Positions 1 to 7,755 of a DNA stretch of 29,220 nt are shown here, one piece after another. The position numbers were made by a program, and so were the translations under genes. Numbering within the stretch: the stretch's first letter is position 1; every line of letters starts with the position of its first letter. The notes below the pieces were generated by a model that was not told where the DNA came from, did no database searches, and was given only the letters and a program-made list of their open reading frames with translations. Source of the DNA: JBGPIK01 sp041484845. Its GTDB lineage: Bacteria > Desulfobacterota > Binatia > UBA9968. The stretch lies in NCBI GenBank assembly GCA_041484845.1, contig JBGPIK010000034.1, positions 1-29,220 of the forward strand, given 5' to 3'.

Positions 1-1872
1 AACGAACTCCTTTCTCGCGAGCTGGAACTTTCGACCATGCAGGCGCGGATTCAAAACCAGGCGAAAGAGGAGATGAGCAAGACGCAACGGGATTATTTTC
101 TGCGCGAGCAACTGAAACAGATTCAACAGGAGCTCGGTGAAGGGGACGAGCGCGCGGAGGAAATCAGCGAACTTCGGAAACAGATCGAAAAGGCCAAAAT
201 GCCGACGGAGGTTAAGCGAGAAGCGGACAAACAAACCCGGCGGCTCGAGCAAATGCACCCGGAATCTTCTGAAGCGTCCCTCGTGCGAACGTATCTTGAT
301 TGGTTGGTGGACTTGCCGTGGAGCAAGAGAACCAAAGACAACCTCAATATTAAGAAAGCCAAACAGGTTCTGGATGAGGACCATTATAATTTAGAGAAGA
401 TCAAAGAACGGATCCTCGAGTACCTAGCCGTTAACAAATTACGGCGAAAGATTAAGGGTCCCATTTTATGCTTTGTGGGTCCGCCGGGCGTAGGTAAAAC
501 TTCTCTGGGGCGATCCATCGCACGGGCGCTGGGAAGAAATTTTGTTCGGGTATCGTTGGGCGGGGTTCGTGATGAGGCAGAGATTCGCGGTCACCGTAGA
601 ACTTACGTTGGCGCTCTCCCCGGTCGCGTAATCCAGAGCATCAAACACGCCGGAACCAACAATCCGGTGTTTATGCTGGATGAAATTGACAAGGTCGGTG
701 CGGATTTTCGCGGCGATCCGTCGGCCGCGCTACTGGAAGTTTTGGATCCGGAGCAGAATCACGCGTTCAGCGATCACTATCTGAATTTACCCTTCGACCT
801 GTCGAACGTGTTATTCATCTGCACCGCCAACTTGCTTGATCCTGTCCCGCCGGCCCTGGCAGATCGCATGGAGGTGATCCAGCTTTCGGGTTACACCAAT
901 GAAGAAAAATTGGAAATAGCCCGCAAGTACTTAATTCCGCGACAACTTAACGACAACGGAATCACGGCGAACCATCTCGAGATCTCCGATGACGCCGTTT
1001 TGCGCATCATTGACGAATACACCAAGGAGGCCGGCTTGCGGAATCTTGAACGAGAGATCGCTTCCATCTGCCGCAAGGTGGCGCGAAAAATTGCCGAGGG
1101 CAAGAGTGAACTCACGCGAATAACCCGCGCCAGCATTCATTTGTTTCTTGGCGCGCCGAAATTCTTACGGGAGGCGGAGCAGGAACACCATGAAGTTGGT
1201 GTCGCCACCGGGTTAGCTTGGACCAGCACGGGTGGCGAGGTTCTTTACGTGGAGGCATCGCTTTCAAGGGGTCGCGGTAATTTGACCCTGACGGGACAGT
1301 TGGGTGATGTCATGAAAGAATCTGCCCAGGCCGCAGTCAGTTATGCTCGCGCACACGCCGAAAAATTGGGTATCGAAGCGGACTTTTATCAAAAGCTTGA
1401 TATCCACATTCATGTTCCGGCCGGCGCGATTCCGAAAGACGGACCCTCTGCGGGCATAACCATGGCCACGGCACTGATCTCGGCACTCACCCGGCGTCCC
1501 GTGAGTCGCGACGTGGCGCTGACGGGCGAAATCACCTTGCGCGGCCGGGTGCTCGCCATCGGCGGGTTAAAAGAGAAATCGCTGGCGGCTTTTCGCGCCG
1601 GAATCAAGACCGTGATCGTGCCTGATCGAAATCAAAAAGATTTGGATGAAATACCGAAGGCACTGCGCCGAAAACTTCGTTTCATTGTAGCGAAGAATAT
1701 GTCAGACGTCCTCAAAGTGGCTTTGCTGGACAAAGAAAACGCCATCGGTAGAGCTAGACGAGGTACTGCGACAAAATCAAAATTCAAGATCGGTAAAGAC
1801 AAGTCGCTCAGCCGGAGCCAAAACGCCGCAAGAAAACGCCATAGAGACAGGTCCGTGCCTCTTCGGCCATAA
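1..1872 (+). CDS. lon: ATP-dependent protease Lon, 5' end missing
   Basis: Lon is a cytosolic AAA+ serine protease that unfolds and degrades damaged and regulatory proteins. The reading frame is open from base 1, so the N-terminal substrate-binding domain lies outside the window and 623 codons are visible. The fragment opens in the coiled coil preceding the ATPase (RDYFLREQLKQIQQELGEG). The Walker A motif GPPGVGKT is at about 478-501 and is followed by the Walker B motif FMLDEID. The protease domain has the catalytic Ser in PKDGPSAG (codon 1447-1449) and the catalytic Lys in GGLKEKS (codon 1570-1572), so the Ser-Lys dyad is intact. The last roughly 45 residues are very basic and extend past the usual end of the protease domain. 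It is the first gene of a same-strand series with thiL 90 bp downstream. Confidence 0.97.
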   Translation, partial: NELLSRELELSTMQARIQNQAKEEMSKTQRDYFLREQLKQIQQELGEGDERAEEISELRKQIEKAKMPTEVKREADKQTRRLEQMHPESSEASLVRTYLDWLVDLPWSKRTKDNLNIKKAKQVLDEDHYNLEKIKERILEYLAVNKLRRKIKGPILCFVGPPGVGKTSLGRSIARALGRNFVRVSLGGVRDEAEIRGHRRTYVGALPGRVIQSIKHAGTNNPVFMLDEIDKVGADFRGDPSAALLEVLDPEQNHAFSDHYLNLPFDLSNVLFICTANLLDPVPPALADRMEVIQLSGYTNEEKLEIARKYLIPRQLNDNGITANHLEISDDAVLRIIDEYTKEAGLRNLEREIASICRKVARKIAEGKSELTRITRASIHLFLGAPKFLREAEQEHHEVGVATGLAWTSTGGEVLYVEASLSRGRGNLTLTGQLGDVMKESAQAAVSYARAHAEKLGIEADFYQKLDIHIHVPAGAIPKDGPSAGITMATALISALTRRPVSRDVALTGEITLRGRVLAIGGLKEKSLAAFRAGIKTVIVPDRNQKDLDEIPKALRRKLRFIVAKNMSDVLKVALLDKENAIGRARRGTATKSKFKIGKDKSLSRSQNAARKRHRDRSVPLRP

Positions 1873-1962
1873 GTCCCTGCATCTACGCAGGCCTTAGAGC
1901 TTTAGATGCGTGATTGTATTCGAATGCGTCGCCGAAGCCGCCAATACTAATAGTAGGGCTCA
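1873..1962 (+). other. lon-thiL spacer with an inverted repeat
   Basis: The arms GCATCTA (1879-1885) and TAGATGC (1903-1909) can pair around a 17-base loop. No U-run follows, so this is not a convincing intrinsic terminator. It may be an mRNA-stabilising hairpin or chance. Confidence 0.3.
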
Positions 1963-2955
1963 ATGAAATTAAGTCGGCTGGGTGAATTCGCGCTCATCGA
2001 ATCGATCCGACGCGCCACGCCTCTAGGACGCGGCGTGCGCCTTGGGATTGGCGACGATGCCGCATGGGTTGAGAGCAAATCCGGCTCTGTCTTGGTTACG
2101 TCTGACCTTCTCATAGAAGACATTCATTTCAAACTTGAATGGACTTCTCTGTTTTCGCTTGGCTACAAGGCCGTCGCCGTGAATTTAAGCGACATTGCAG
2201 CCATGGGCGGTAAACCATCGTATTTAGTTTTGGCTCTAGGCATCCCGGCCGAATTTGACAGCAATAAAGTTTACGAATTCTACCGTGGCGTCAAATCCCT
2301 TTGTTCAAAGACGGGGCTGGCTTTAGTCGGCGGCGACACCAATGTCTCAAAATTTCTAATTATCTCGGTATGTGTAATCGGTCATGCTCCCTATCTGCCG
2401 GTGCGTCGAAGCGGAGCCAAACTCGGGAACGACATTTACGTCACCGGTACCTTAGGAGATTCGGCCTTAGGGCTTAAACTCTTACAAAGCGGGGCGGGAG
2501 GCTCGAACCGCCGCGCTTTTGCTTATTTAGTTTCGCGCCATCACCAACCGACACCCAGGCTAGCTGCCGGTGCACTCATAGCGCGGCGTCGCCTGGCTAC
2601 TGCAATGATCGATGTCAGCGATGGCCTGCTTCAAGACCTCGGTCATATCTGCAACGCCAGCGGTATCGGCGCCCAGATCTCAGCGGCTAAGTTACCCTTA
2701 TCCGATGCTTACCGCGTTCTAGCGGGAAAAAACGGTGTCCGCCACGCTTTAAACGGCGGCGAGGATTATGAGTTGCTCTTCTGTGCTCGACGGCGCGACC
2801 GGGCCCGCATAGAAAAATTACAGAAAGACATCGAGATTCCTATAACTCGCATTGGCAGCTGCATATCCGCAAAAAAGGGAATTACGGTGCTCGACAGCTC
2901 AGGTCAGCGCGTTTCGCTGCCGAGTAAAGGTTACGACCATTTCAGAAAGCAGTAG
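1963..2955 (+). CDS. thiL: thiamine-monophosphate kinase
   Basis: ThiL phosphorylates thiamine monophosphate to thiamine diphosphate, the last step of coenzyme biosynthesis, in the cytosol. The 330-residue length is normal for the family. The N-terminus LGEFALIESIRR is followed by the acidic metal/ATP-binding GIGDDAA motif of the AIRS/PurM-like fold. Further family landmarks are SDLLIEDIHF, NLSDIAAMGG, GGDTN and the C-terminal-domain motif YVTGTLGDSALGL, then DVSDGLLQDLGHI and GGEDYELLF. The ATG at 1963 begins directly at the conserved N-terminus. It lies between lon and larB on the same strand. No other thiamine gene is in the window, so the placement looks like a general housekeeping series rather than a thiamine operon. 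Confidence 0.95.
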   Translation: MKLSRLGEFALIESIRRATPLGRGVRLGIGDDAAWVESKSGSVLVTSDLLIEDIHFKLEWTSLFSLGYKAVAVNLSDIAAMGGKPSYLVLALGIPAEFDSNKVYEFYRGVKSLCSKTGLALVGGDTNVSKFLIISVCVIGHAPYLPVRRSGAKLGNDIYVTGTLGDSALGLKLLQSGAGGSNRRAFAYLVSRHHQPTPRLAAGALIARRRLATAMIDVSDGLLQDLGHICNASGIGAQISAAKLPLSDAYRVLAGKNGVRHALNGGEDYELLFCARRRDRARIEKLQKDIEIPITRIGSCISAKKGITVLDSSGQRVSLPSKGYDHFRKQ

Positions 2956-3006
2956 CCGGGCAGCATAAGAAAGACTATGATTCAGTTGGTCGTTGGGCAT
3001 AGTTAA

Positions 3007-3756
3007 ATGGATTCGAACCGTCTCGTACAACTTTTGGAGCAGGTGCGGGAAGGCAAATTGGATGTCGCGCGCGCGGTGGCGGACTTGCGCTATCTGCCTT
3101 TCGAAGACCTCGGCTTTGCAAAGATTGATCATCATCGAGCATTGCGTCAGGGTTTTCCCGAGGTCATCATGGGACAGGGAAAAGAAGCGAGGGAAATTGC
3201 TGCCATTGTCCGCGCCATGCGCCGCCGCAAAGTGAATGTACTAGTGACGCGTGTTTCGGCTGAGAAAATGACGCAACTAAAAAAACTGAAGGTCGGCCTT
3301 ACCTATCATGCCGGCGCTCGGGCAGCTACGTGGACCGCAAATCCGATTAGAATAACCGGCAAGGGCACAATCCTGGTGGTCAGCGCCGGCACTTCAGATA
3401 TTCCGGTCGCAGAAGAAGCGGCGGTGACTGCAACCATGATGGGGAATTCGGTTGAACGGCTTTTCGATGTCGGCGTTGCTGGAATTCACCGTTTGTTGGA
3501 GAACCGTCTTCGTTTGGATGCGGCTTCGGTGCTGATTGTGGCAGCCGGGATGGAAGGGGCGCTTCCCAGCGTCGTTGCTGGATTGATCGATAAACCGGTT
3601 ATTGCTGTGCCTACGAGCGTCGGTTATGGAGCCAGTTTTAACGGTCTCGCGGCGCTGTTGGGAATGCTTAACTCATGCGCGGCAGGGGTAACGGTTGTAA
3701 ATATCGATAATGGATTCGGGGCGGGATTTGCGGCAAGCCTAATAAACCGGGTATAA
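3007..3756 (+). CDS. larB: nickel-pincer cofactor biosynthesis protein LarB
   Basis: LarB is the pyridinium-3,5-biscarboxylic acid mononucleotide synthase. It carboxylates and hydrolyses nicotinic acid adenine dinucleotide in the first step of nickel-pincer-nucleotide (NPN) cofactor synthesis for lactate racemase-like enzymes. The 249-residue protein carries the LarB N-terminal signature (DLGFAKIDHHRALRQGFPEV) and a C-terminal domain related to the PurE AIR carboxylase (VVSAGTSDIPVAEEAA, then VAAGMEGALPSVVAGL and PTSVGYGASFNG). The start at 3007 is chosen because it gives the conserved N-terminus; no strong ribosome-binding site precedes it. LarC, LarE and LarA are not in the window, so the pathway must be completed elsewhere if it works. 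The next gene starts 11 bp downstream. Confidence 0.93.
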   Translation: MDSNRLVQLLEQVREGKLDVARAVADLRYLPFEDLGFAKIDHHRALRQGFPEVIMGQGKEAREIAAIVRAMRRRKVNVLVTRVSAEKMTQLKKLKVGLTYHAGARAATWTANPIRITGKGTILVVSAGTSDIPVAEEAAVTATMMGNSVERLFDVGVAGIHRLLENRLRLDAASVLIVAAGMEGALPSVVAGLIDKPVIAVPTSVGYGASFNGLAALLGMLNSCAAGVTVVNIDNGFGAGFAASLINRV

Positions 3757-3767
3757 AGAAGCCACGG

Positions 3768-4049
3768 ATGCAGTGTTTTCACTGCGGTAGAGAGGTTCGG
3801 GAGACCACACACACCCAAAAATCATACAGGGTAGATTATTATCTACTCCACACAGGTAATTCAGAATGGTCCTTCTTCATAAACCCTAAACAGGATGCGC
3901 CACCCCTCCGATATCTTAAATTAACCCAGCCGGTAAATATTGTCACGTGTGTGCAATGTTATGAACAATCTTGTATCAGGCAAAAATTGGACGATGATTT
4001 TTCCGGTTGCCGCTCGCTTATCGACTTAATACCGAAGGAGACAAGTTAA
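3768..4049 (+). CDS. small four-cysteine putative zinc-binding protein, function unknown
   Basis: I do not recognise a named family. The 93-residue protein has one Cys pair at the N-terminus (C3-x2-C6, MQCFHCGREV) and a second at C61-x2-C64 (TCVQCYEQSC), a spacing that could form a zinc ribbon or knuckle. Cys69 and Cys81 are additional. The middle is rich in aromatic residues and has no predicted membrane segment or signal peptide. Its position 11 bp after larB and 29 bp before the archease-like gene implies cotranscription. The Cys pairs, normal codon use and tight packing support a real gene. A role in RNA or protein binding would be a guess from the zinc-ribbon pattern only. Confidence 0.7.
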   Translation: MQCFHCGREVRETTHTQKSYRVDYYLLHTGNSEWSFFINPKQDAPPLRYLKLTQPVNIVTCVQCYEQSCIRQKLDDDFSGCRSLIDLIPKETS

Positions 4050-4078
4050 CCGATCTTAATTCCAGGGGCTGATGGATC

Positions 4079-4504
4079 ATGGAGAACCAAAAGAAATATC
4101 GACTGATGACCCGACAATCTGAACTCGCGGTGAAGGTCGTAGGGAATTCTCAAGCTGACCTGTTTGCCAACTCAGCATTCGCATTGTTCGATGTCATGAC
4201 CGATGTGGAGAAAATCGAGATCAAGGAACGCTTGCCGCTGGAAGTGGAAGGAGCGGATCGCGACGACCTGCTGGTCAACTGGATGCGCGAGCTGCTTTAT
4301 TTGTATCAGGGAAGCGGCTACTTGCTTAGGGAGTTCCAAGTCCGTGAAGTCAAAGACACCCTAGTGAAGGCCGACGTTTGCGGTGAAAAAATTGACCCCG
4401 ACCGGCATGAAATCAAAAAGGAAGTCGCTGCAGTGGCCTATCACCAGAGTCGCATCCAAAAAACCGGCAACCAGTGGACAGCCCAGCTGATCTTTGAGGT
4501 TTGA
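4079..4504 (+). CDS. archease-family protein with altered metal-site residues
   Basis: Archease is a small metal-binding cofactor that helps the RNA ligase RtcB become guanylylated and turn over. The 141-residue length and the block SQADLFANSAFALFDVMTD are typical, as is the late motif VAAVAYHQSRI followed by NQWTAQLIFEV. In characterised archeases the N-terminal motif is DHTAD and the penultimate C-terminal residue is Asp; both aspartates bind metal. Here the first motif reads TRQSE (Glu15) and the end reads FEV (Glu140), so both positions are Glu. The His of DHTAD is also lost. No rtcB gene is in the window. The HD phosphohydrolase gene begins 9 bp downstream. The protein may be a diverged archease with its own partner. 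Family membership is fairly sure, activity is not. Confidence 0.82.
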   Translation: MENQKKYRLMTRQSELAVKVVGNSQADLFANSAFALFDVMTDVEKIEIKERLPLEVEGADRDDLLVNWMRELLYLYQGSGYLLREFQVREVKDTLVKADVCGEKIDPDRHEIKKEVAAVAYHQSRIQKTGNQWTAQLIFEV

Positions 4505-4513
4505 ACTTAAGCC

Positions 4514-5917
4514 ATGGCCCAGGATTTCGGCAGCGAGTATGAAGGAACGGCGCTGATTGCCGACCCCATACACCGCTATATACCGTTCACCGTTCCCGAG
4601 CGGAAAGGGGAGGTGACGGAAAAGGCATTGGTTGATTCGGTTTGGGTGCAGCGGTTGCGCTACATTTATCAGCTCCAGAGCGCACGATGGGTTTTTCCGT
4701 CCGCCGAGCACAGCCGTTTCCAGCATTCGCTCGGGGCTATGCATCTGGCGGGGGAGTTTGCCAGGCACTTGTATCCTTCTCTGCGCAAGGTTCTGGGCGA
4801 CGAATGCCCGTCGGCCCCCTTTATTGAGGAATATATGCGCGTGACGGGTTTGCTGCACGACGTGGGTCACGGTCCCTTCGGCCATTTTTTTGACGATAAT
4901 TTTCTCCATGACTACGGTCTGACGCACGAAGATCTCGGACAGACAATCATTCAAAAGCACCTAGGCGACATTATTCGTGAGCTGCGCCGAAGTCCCAGTG
5001 GTCCATTTGCTTCAGGAGAAGAACTGCGTCCCGAAGACGTCGCCTTTCCCATTAAAAAGAACGGCAAAGAAGACCAGCGCAAACCGAAATGGGTGAGATT
5101 GCTGCAACCCCTTACCGGCGGAATTTTCACCTTTGACAATTTGGATTATGTCTCACGCGACTCCTATATGTGCGGGGTCGCCGTCGGGCCAATTGATCGC
5201 GAGCGACTTATTCACTATACGTTTTTTTCGCCCAAAGGACTGACCTTGCATAAAGCCGGCAATAGCGCGTTGACCATGTTTCTTAATGCCCGGCTTTACC
5301 TTTACACCAATGTCTACTATCACCGCACGACCCGCGCTATCGACCTCCATTTGCGGGACATATTTCCCGAGACCATGCGCGTTCTTTTCCCCGGCAACCC
5401 ACTTGAACATATGGACGAATACCTCTATTTGACGGATTGGTCTTTGCTCGAAGAGGTCTCGCGTTGGCGGCGCAAAGCCGGGGAGCTGGAAGCGTTAGCG
5501 CGGGAATGGGAGACAGTACTGCACCGTGAAGTGAAATGGAAAATGGCGTATGACCGGACCCTATCGCTAAACGAGCTGCACTATGGGGTGGCATTGATTC
5601 AACATGCCGACTGGGAAAAAAGAATTCGTTCCGCCCTGCCCGCTGCGGCGCGTGACCTGGTGTTTCGGGTGGACATGGCGACGCAGGATCCACGCCCCGA
5701 AAATCCGTTCGCTATGGGCAAAAAACAGATCCATATTTTTGATCCTTCAACCGGTGAGATTACTAAAGAATCCCTTGCCGAGCTGTTTGAATTTATTCCG
5801 TCCAAGGTGGTTCAGCTGCGTGTATTCGCGCTTGATCATGAGCAAGATCAGTTGCTCGCCGAAGTCGCGGAAAACACGTTGAAAGGACAATCTCCCGCAG
5901 TCAAAACTAGTGTCTAA
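4514..5917 (+). CDS. HD-domain phosphohydrolase, SAMHD1/dGTPase-like
   Basis: This 467-residue protein has the metal-site pattern of SAMHD1-type HD hydrolases: His71 in SRFQHSLG, His115-Asp116 in LLHDVGHGPFGH, and Asp211 in FDNLDYVSRDSYMCGV. These match in order and local sequence the His, His-Asp and Asp ligands of SAMHD1 and related dNTP triphosphohydrolases, which cut dNTPs to nucleoside and triphosphate. Related bacterial HD proteins also act on other nucleotides, so the substrate is not settled. There is no signal peptide or membrane segment. The start ATG at 4514 lies 9 bp after the archease-like gene, and the stop overlaps the GTG start of the aminotransferase by 8 bp, so translation is probably coupled. 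Confidence 0.88.
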   Translation: MAQDFGSEYEGTALIADPIHRYIPFTVPERKGEVTEKALVDSVWVQRLRYIYQLQSARWVFPSAEHSRFQHSLGAMHLAGEFARHLYPSLRKVLGDECPSAPFIEEYMRVTGLLHDVGHGPFGHFFDDNFLHDYGLTHEDLGQTIIQKHLGDIIRELRRSPSGPFASGEELRPEDVAFPIKKNGKEDQRKPKWVRLLQPLTGGIFTFDNLDYVSRDSYMCGVAVGPIDRERLIHYTFFSPKGLTLHKAGNSALTMFLNARLYLYTNVYYHRTTRAIDLHLRDIFPETMRVLFPGNPLEHMDEYLYLTDWSLLEEVSRWRRKAGELEALAREWETVLHREVKWKMAYDRTLSLNELHYGVALIQHADWEKRIRSALPAAARDLVFRVDMATQDPRPENPFAMGKKQIHIFDPSTGEITKESLAELFEFIPSKVVQLRVFALDHEQDQLLAEVAENTLKGQSPAVKTSV

Positions 5918-7091
5918 TTTAAGCCCTTACAAAATACCTATTGTCGATCTGCGCGCTCAGTACGATCATCTTCGTCGTGAGGTCCACCAGGCCATTGACG
6001 ATGTGCTGGAGACTCAACAATTCATTTTGGGGCCGGCGGTTAGCCGCCTCGAGAAACAGTTGGCGACTTACCTTCATTGCAATTTCACCGTCGGCGTAGC
6101 TTCTGGCAGCGACGCCCTGCTGCTTGCTTTGATGGCGCTCGGGATCGGCCGCGGTGATGGTGTGATTGTTCCGCCGTTCACGTTTTTTTCTACCGTATCT
6201 GCAATTACCCGACTCGGCGCCAGGCCGTTGTTTGTCGATATCGACGAGACCGATTATCTGATTTCCGGTCCCGCCGTAAAGGCATTTCTGGATGAGCACG
6301 CTCGCGCTAAGGGTTCCCACGATTTGCGTATCAAGGCATTGCTGCCGGTTCACCTGTTTGGCCGGTGTTGCGACATGGCTACTTTACTAGAGCTTGCCGA
6401 AAGACACTCCCTTTTGCTAGTTGAAGACGTCGCTCAAGCCTGTGGCGCTCGAACTTCTGTTTCAGGCAAAACGAAATTTGCCGGCACTTTCGGTGCGGCC
6501 GGCTGTTTCTCATTTTTTCCGAGCAAGAATCTGGGTGGCTACGGCGACGGTGGGTTGGTCAGCGGGAGCAACGAAAAGCTATTGGACCGACTCCGTATGC
6601 TGCGCGTGCACGGAGAGAGTCAGAAATATCACCATCAGGTAACCGGCATCAATTCGCGCCTCGATTCGATTCAAGCAGCGGTGCTTTTTGTGAAGCAGCG
6701 TTATCTTGATTCGTGGTGCGAGCAGAGAATCCAGCGGGCGCAAACGTATCACCGGCTGTTCCTGGACAGCGGCCTAATCGGCGACCCGATTATCCGAGTT
6801 CCTGCGCCAGTTACCGACAAGTCCCATGTTTTCAATAATTATGTGATCCGCGTCCGAGATCGAGATGATCTCCGGCGCTTTCTCGCGGACGCAGGCATTC
6901 AGAGCGAGATCTATTACCCGTTACCGCTTCATCTGCAAACCTGCTTCGCCGACCTTGGTTACAAAGAAGGCGATTTTCCTCAAGCGGAACTCGCAGCTAA
7001 ACAAGTTTTGGCGCTTCCCCTTTATCCTGAACTGAGCCTGTCGCAACAAGAAACAGTCGTCGGTACAGTCAGGGAGTTCTGGCGCCAATAG
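5910..7091 (+). CDS. DegT/DnrJ/EryC1/StrS sugar aminotransferase
   Basis: This 393-residue PLP enzyme of the DegT/StrS family (fold type I) transfers an amino group to a nucleotide-linked keto sugar, usually for LPS O-antigen, capsule or glycosylation precursors. The PLP lysine is Lys206 in FSFFPSKNLGGYGDGG. VEDVAQACGA supplies the Asp that contacts the pyridine nitrogen, and the N-terminal VDLRAQYDHL and VGVASGSDALLLAL blocks are standard. The start is a GTG at 5910, overlapping the stop of the HD-domain gene. It is followed after 72 bp by gmhA, consistent with a surface-polysaccharide role. The exact sugar cannot be read from the sequence. Confidence 0.93.
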   Translation: MSNLSPYKIPIVDLRAQYDHLRREVHQAIDDVLETQQFILGPAVSRLEKQLATYLHCNFTVGVASGSDALLLALMALGIGRGDGVIVPPFTFFSTVSAITRLGARPLFVDIDETDYLISGPAVKAFLDEHARAKGSHDLRIKALLPVHLFGRCCDMATLLELAERHSLLLVEDVAQACGARTSVSGKTKFAGTFGAAGCFSFFPSKNLGGYGDGGLVSGSNEKLLDRLRMLRVHGESQKYHHQVTGINSRLDSIQAAVLFVKQRYLDSWCEQRIQRAQTYHRLFLDSGLIGDPIIRVPAPVTDKSHVFNNYVIRVRDRDDLRRFLADAGIQSEIYYPLPLHLQTCFADLGYKEGDFPQAELAAKQVLALPLYPELSLSQQETVVGTVREFWRQ

Positions 7092-7163
7092 CTTTACGCG
7101 ATGTGCTTGGTGTGATAGGAATTCCCTCCGATTGCGCGAACAACGTGCCTCGACAAGAAATAC

Positions 7164-7742
7164 ATGAGACAGGCTATCATCAAGGCTTTCGAAGAAAGCA
7201 TCCAGGCAAAGCAGGCGTTCCTGCACGACAGCTTGGATGTCCTTGTGCCGGCGATCGAAGCCGTAGCTGATTGCTTTCGTGCAGGCAACAAGCTCCTTCT
7301 CTTCGGCAATGGCGGCAGCGCCGCTGATGCGCAACACATCGCTGCGGAATTCGTAAACCGTTTTCGTATCGAAAGGCCACCGCTACCTGCCATAGCCCTC
7401 ACAACCGACAGCTCGGTGCTCACGAGCGTCGCTAATGATTATGACTATGTTGAAGTTTTCGCCAAACAAGTAAAGGCGTTGGGTAAGGCAGGCGATCTAG
7501 CTATCGCCATCTCCACCAGCGGCAACGCCGCCAATGTGTTAGCCGCCATCGAGGCCTGCAAGAAATTAAATATCACCACCGTGGGCTTAACCGGTGGTAG
7601 CGGCGGGAAAATGGTCGGGCAAGTCGATTATCTGCTGCTCGTTTCGGCTGGTCGTAATACGGCGCGCATTCAAGAAACCCACATTCTGATCGGTCACGTT
7701 ATTTGTGAGATGGTCGATGGCAAACTTTTTCCATCGAATTAA
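7164..7742 (+). CDS. gmhA: phosphoheptose isomerase (sedoheptulose 7-phosphate isomerase)
   Basis: GmhA converts sedoheptulose 7-phosphate to D-glycero-D-manno-heptose 7-phosphate, the first step towards the ADP-heptose used in LPS inner core. The 192-residue protein is a single SIS domain. The phosphate-binding loops are FGNGGSAADAQHIAAEF and ISTSGNAANV. The zinc and catalytic residues of GmhA are all present at matching positions: His58, Glu62, Gln170 and His178 (the last two in RIQETHILIGHVICE). DiaA, a DnaA-binding relative of the same fold, is the main alternative, but the complete metal site favours an enzyme. The ATG at 7164 gives the normal length. The next gene begins 13 bp downstream. 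Confidence 0.93.
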   Translation: MRQAIIKAFEESIQAKQAFLHDSLDVLVPAIEAVADCFRAGNKLLLFGNGGSAADAQHIAAEFVNRFRIERPPLPAIALTTDSSVLTSVANDYDYVEVFAKQVKALGKAGDLAIAISTSGNAANVLAAIEACKKLNITTVGLTGGSGGKMVGQVDYLLLVSAGRNTARIQETHILIGHVICEMVDGKLFPSN

Positions 7743-7755
7743 CCACTAGGCACCT

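Noticed and set aside
7164..7742. Possible DiaA, a DnaA-binding SIS protein, given a replication origin in the window.
   Set aside because: The complete GmhA zinc and catalytic set (His58, Glu62, Gln170, His178) and the sugar-related upstream gene favour the isomerase; the origin is 7 kb away.
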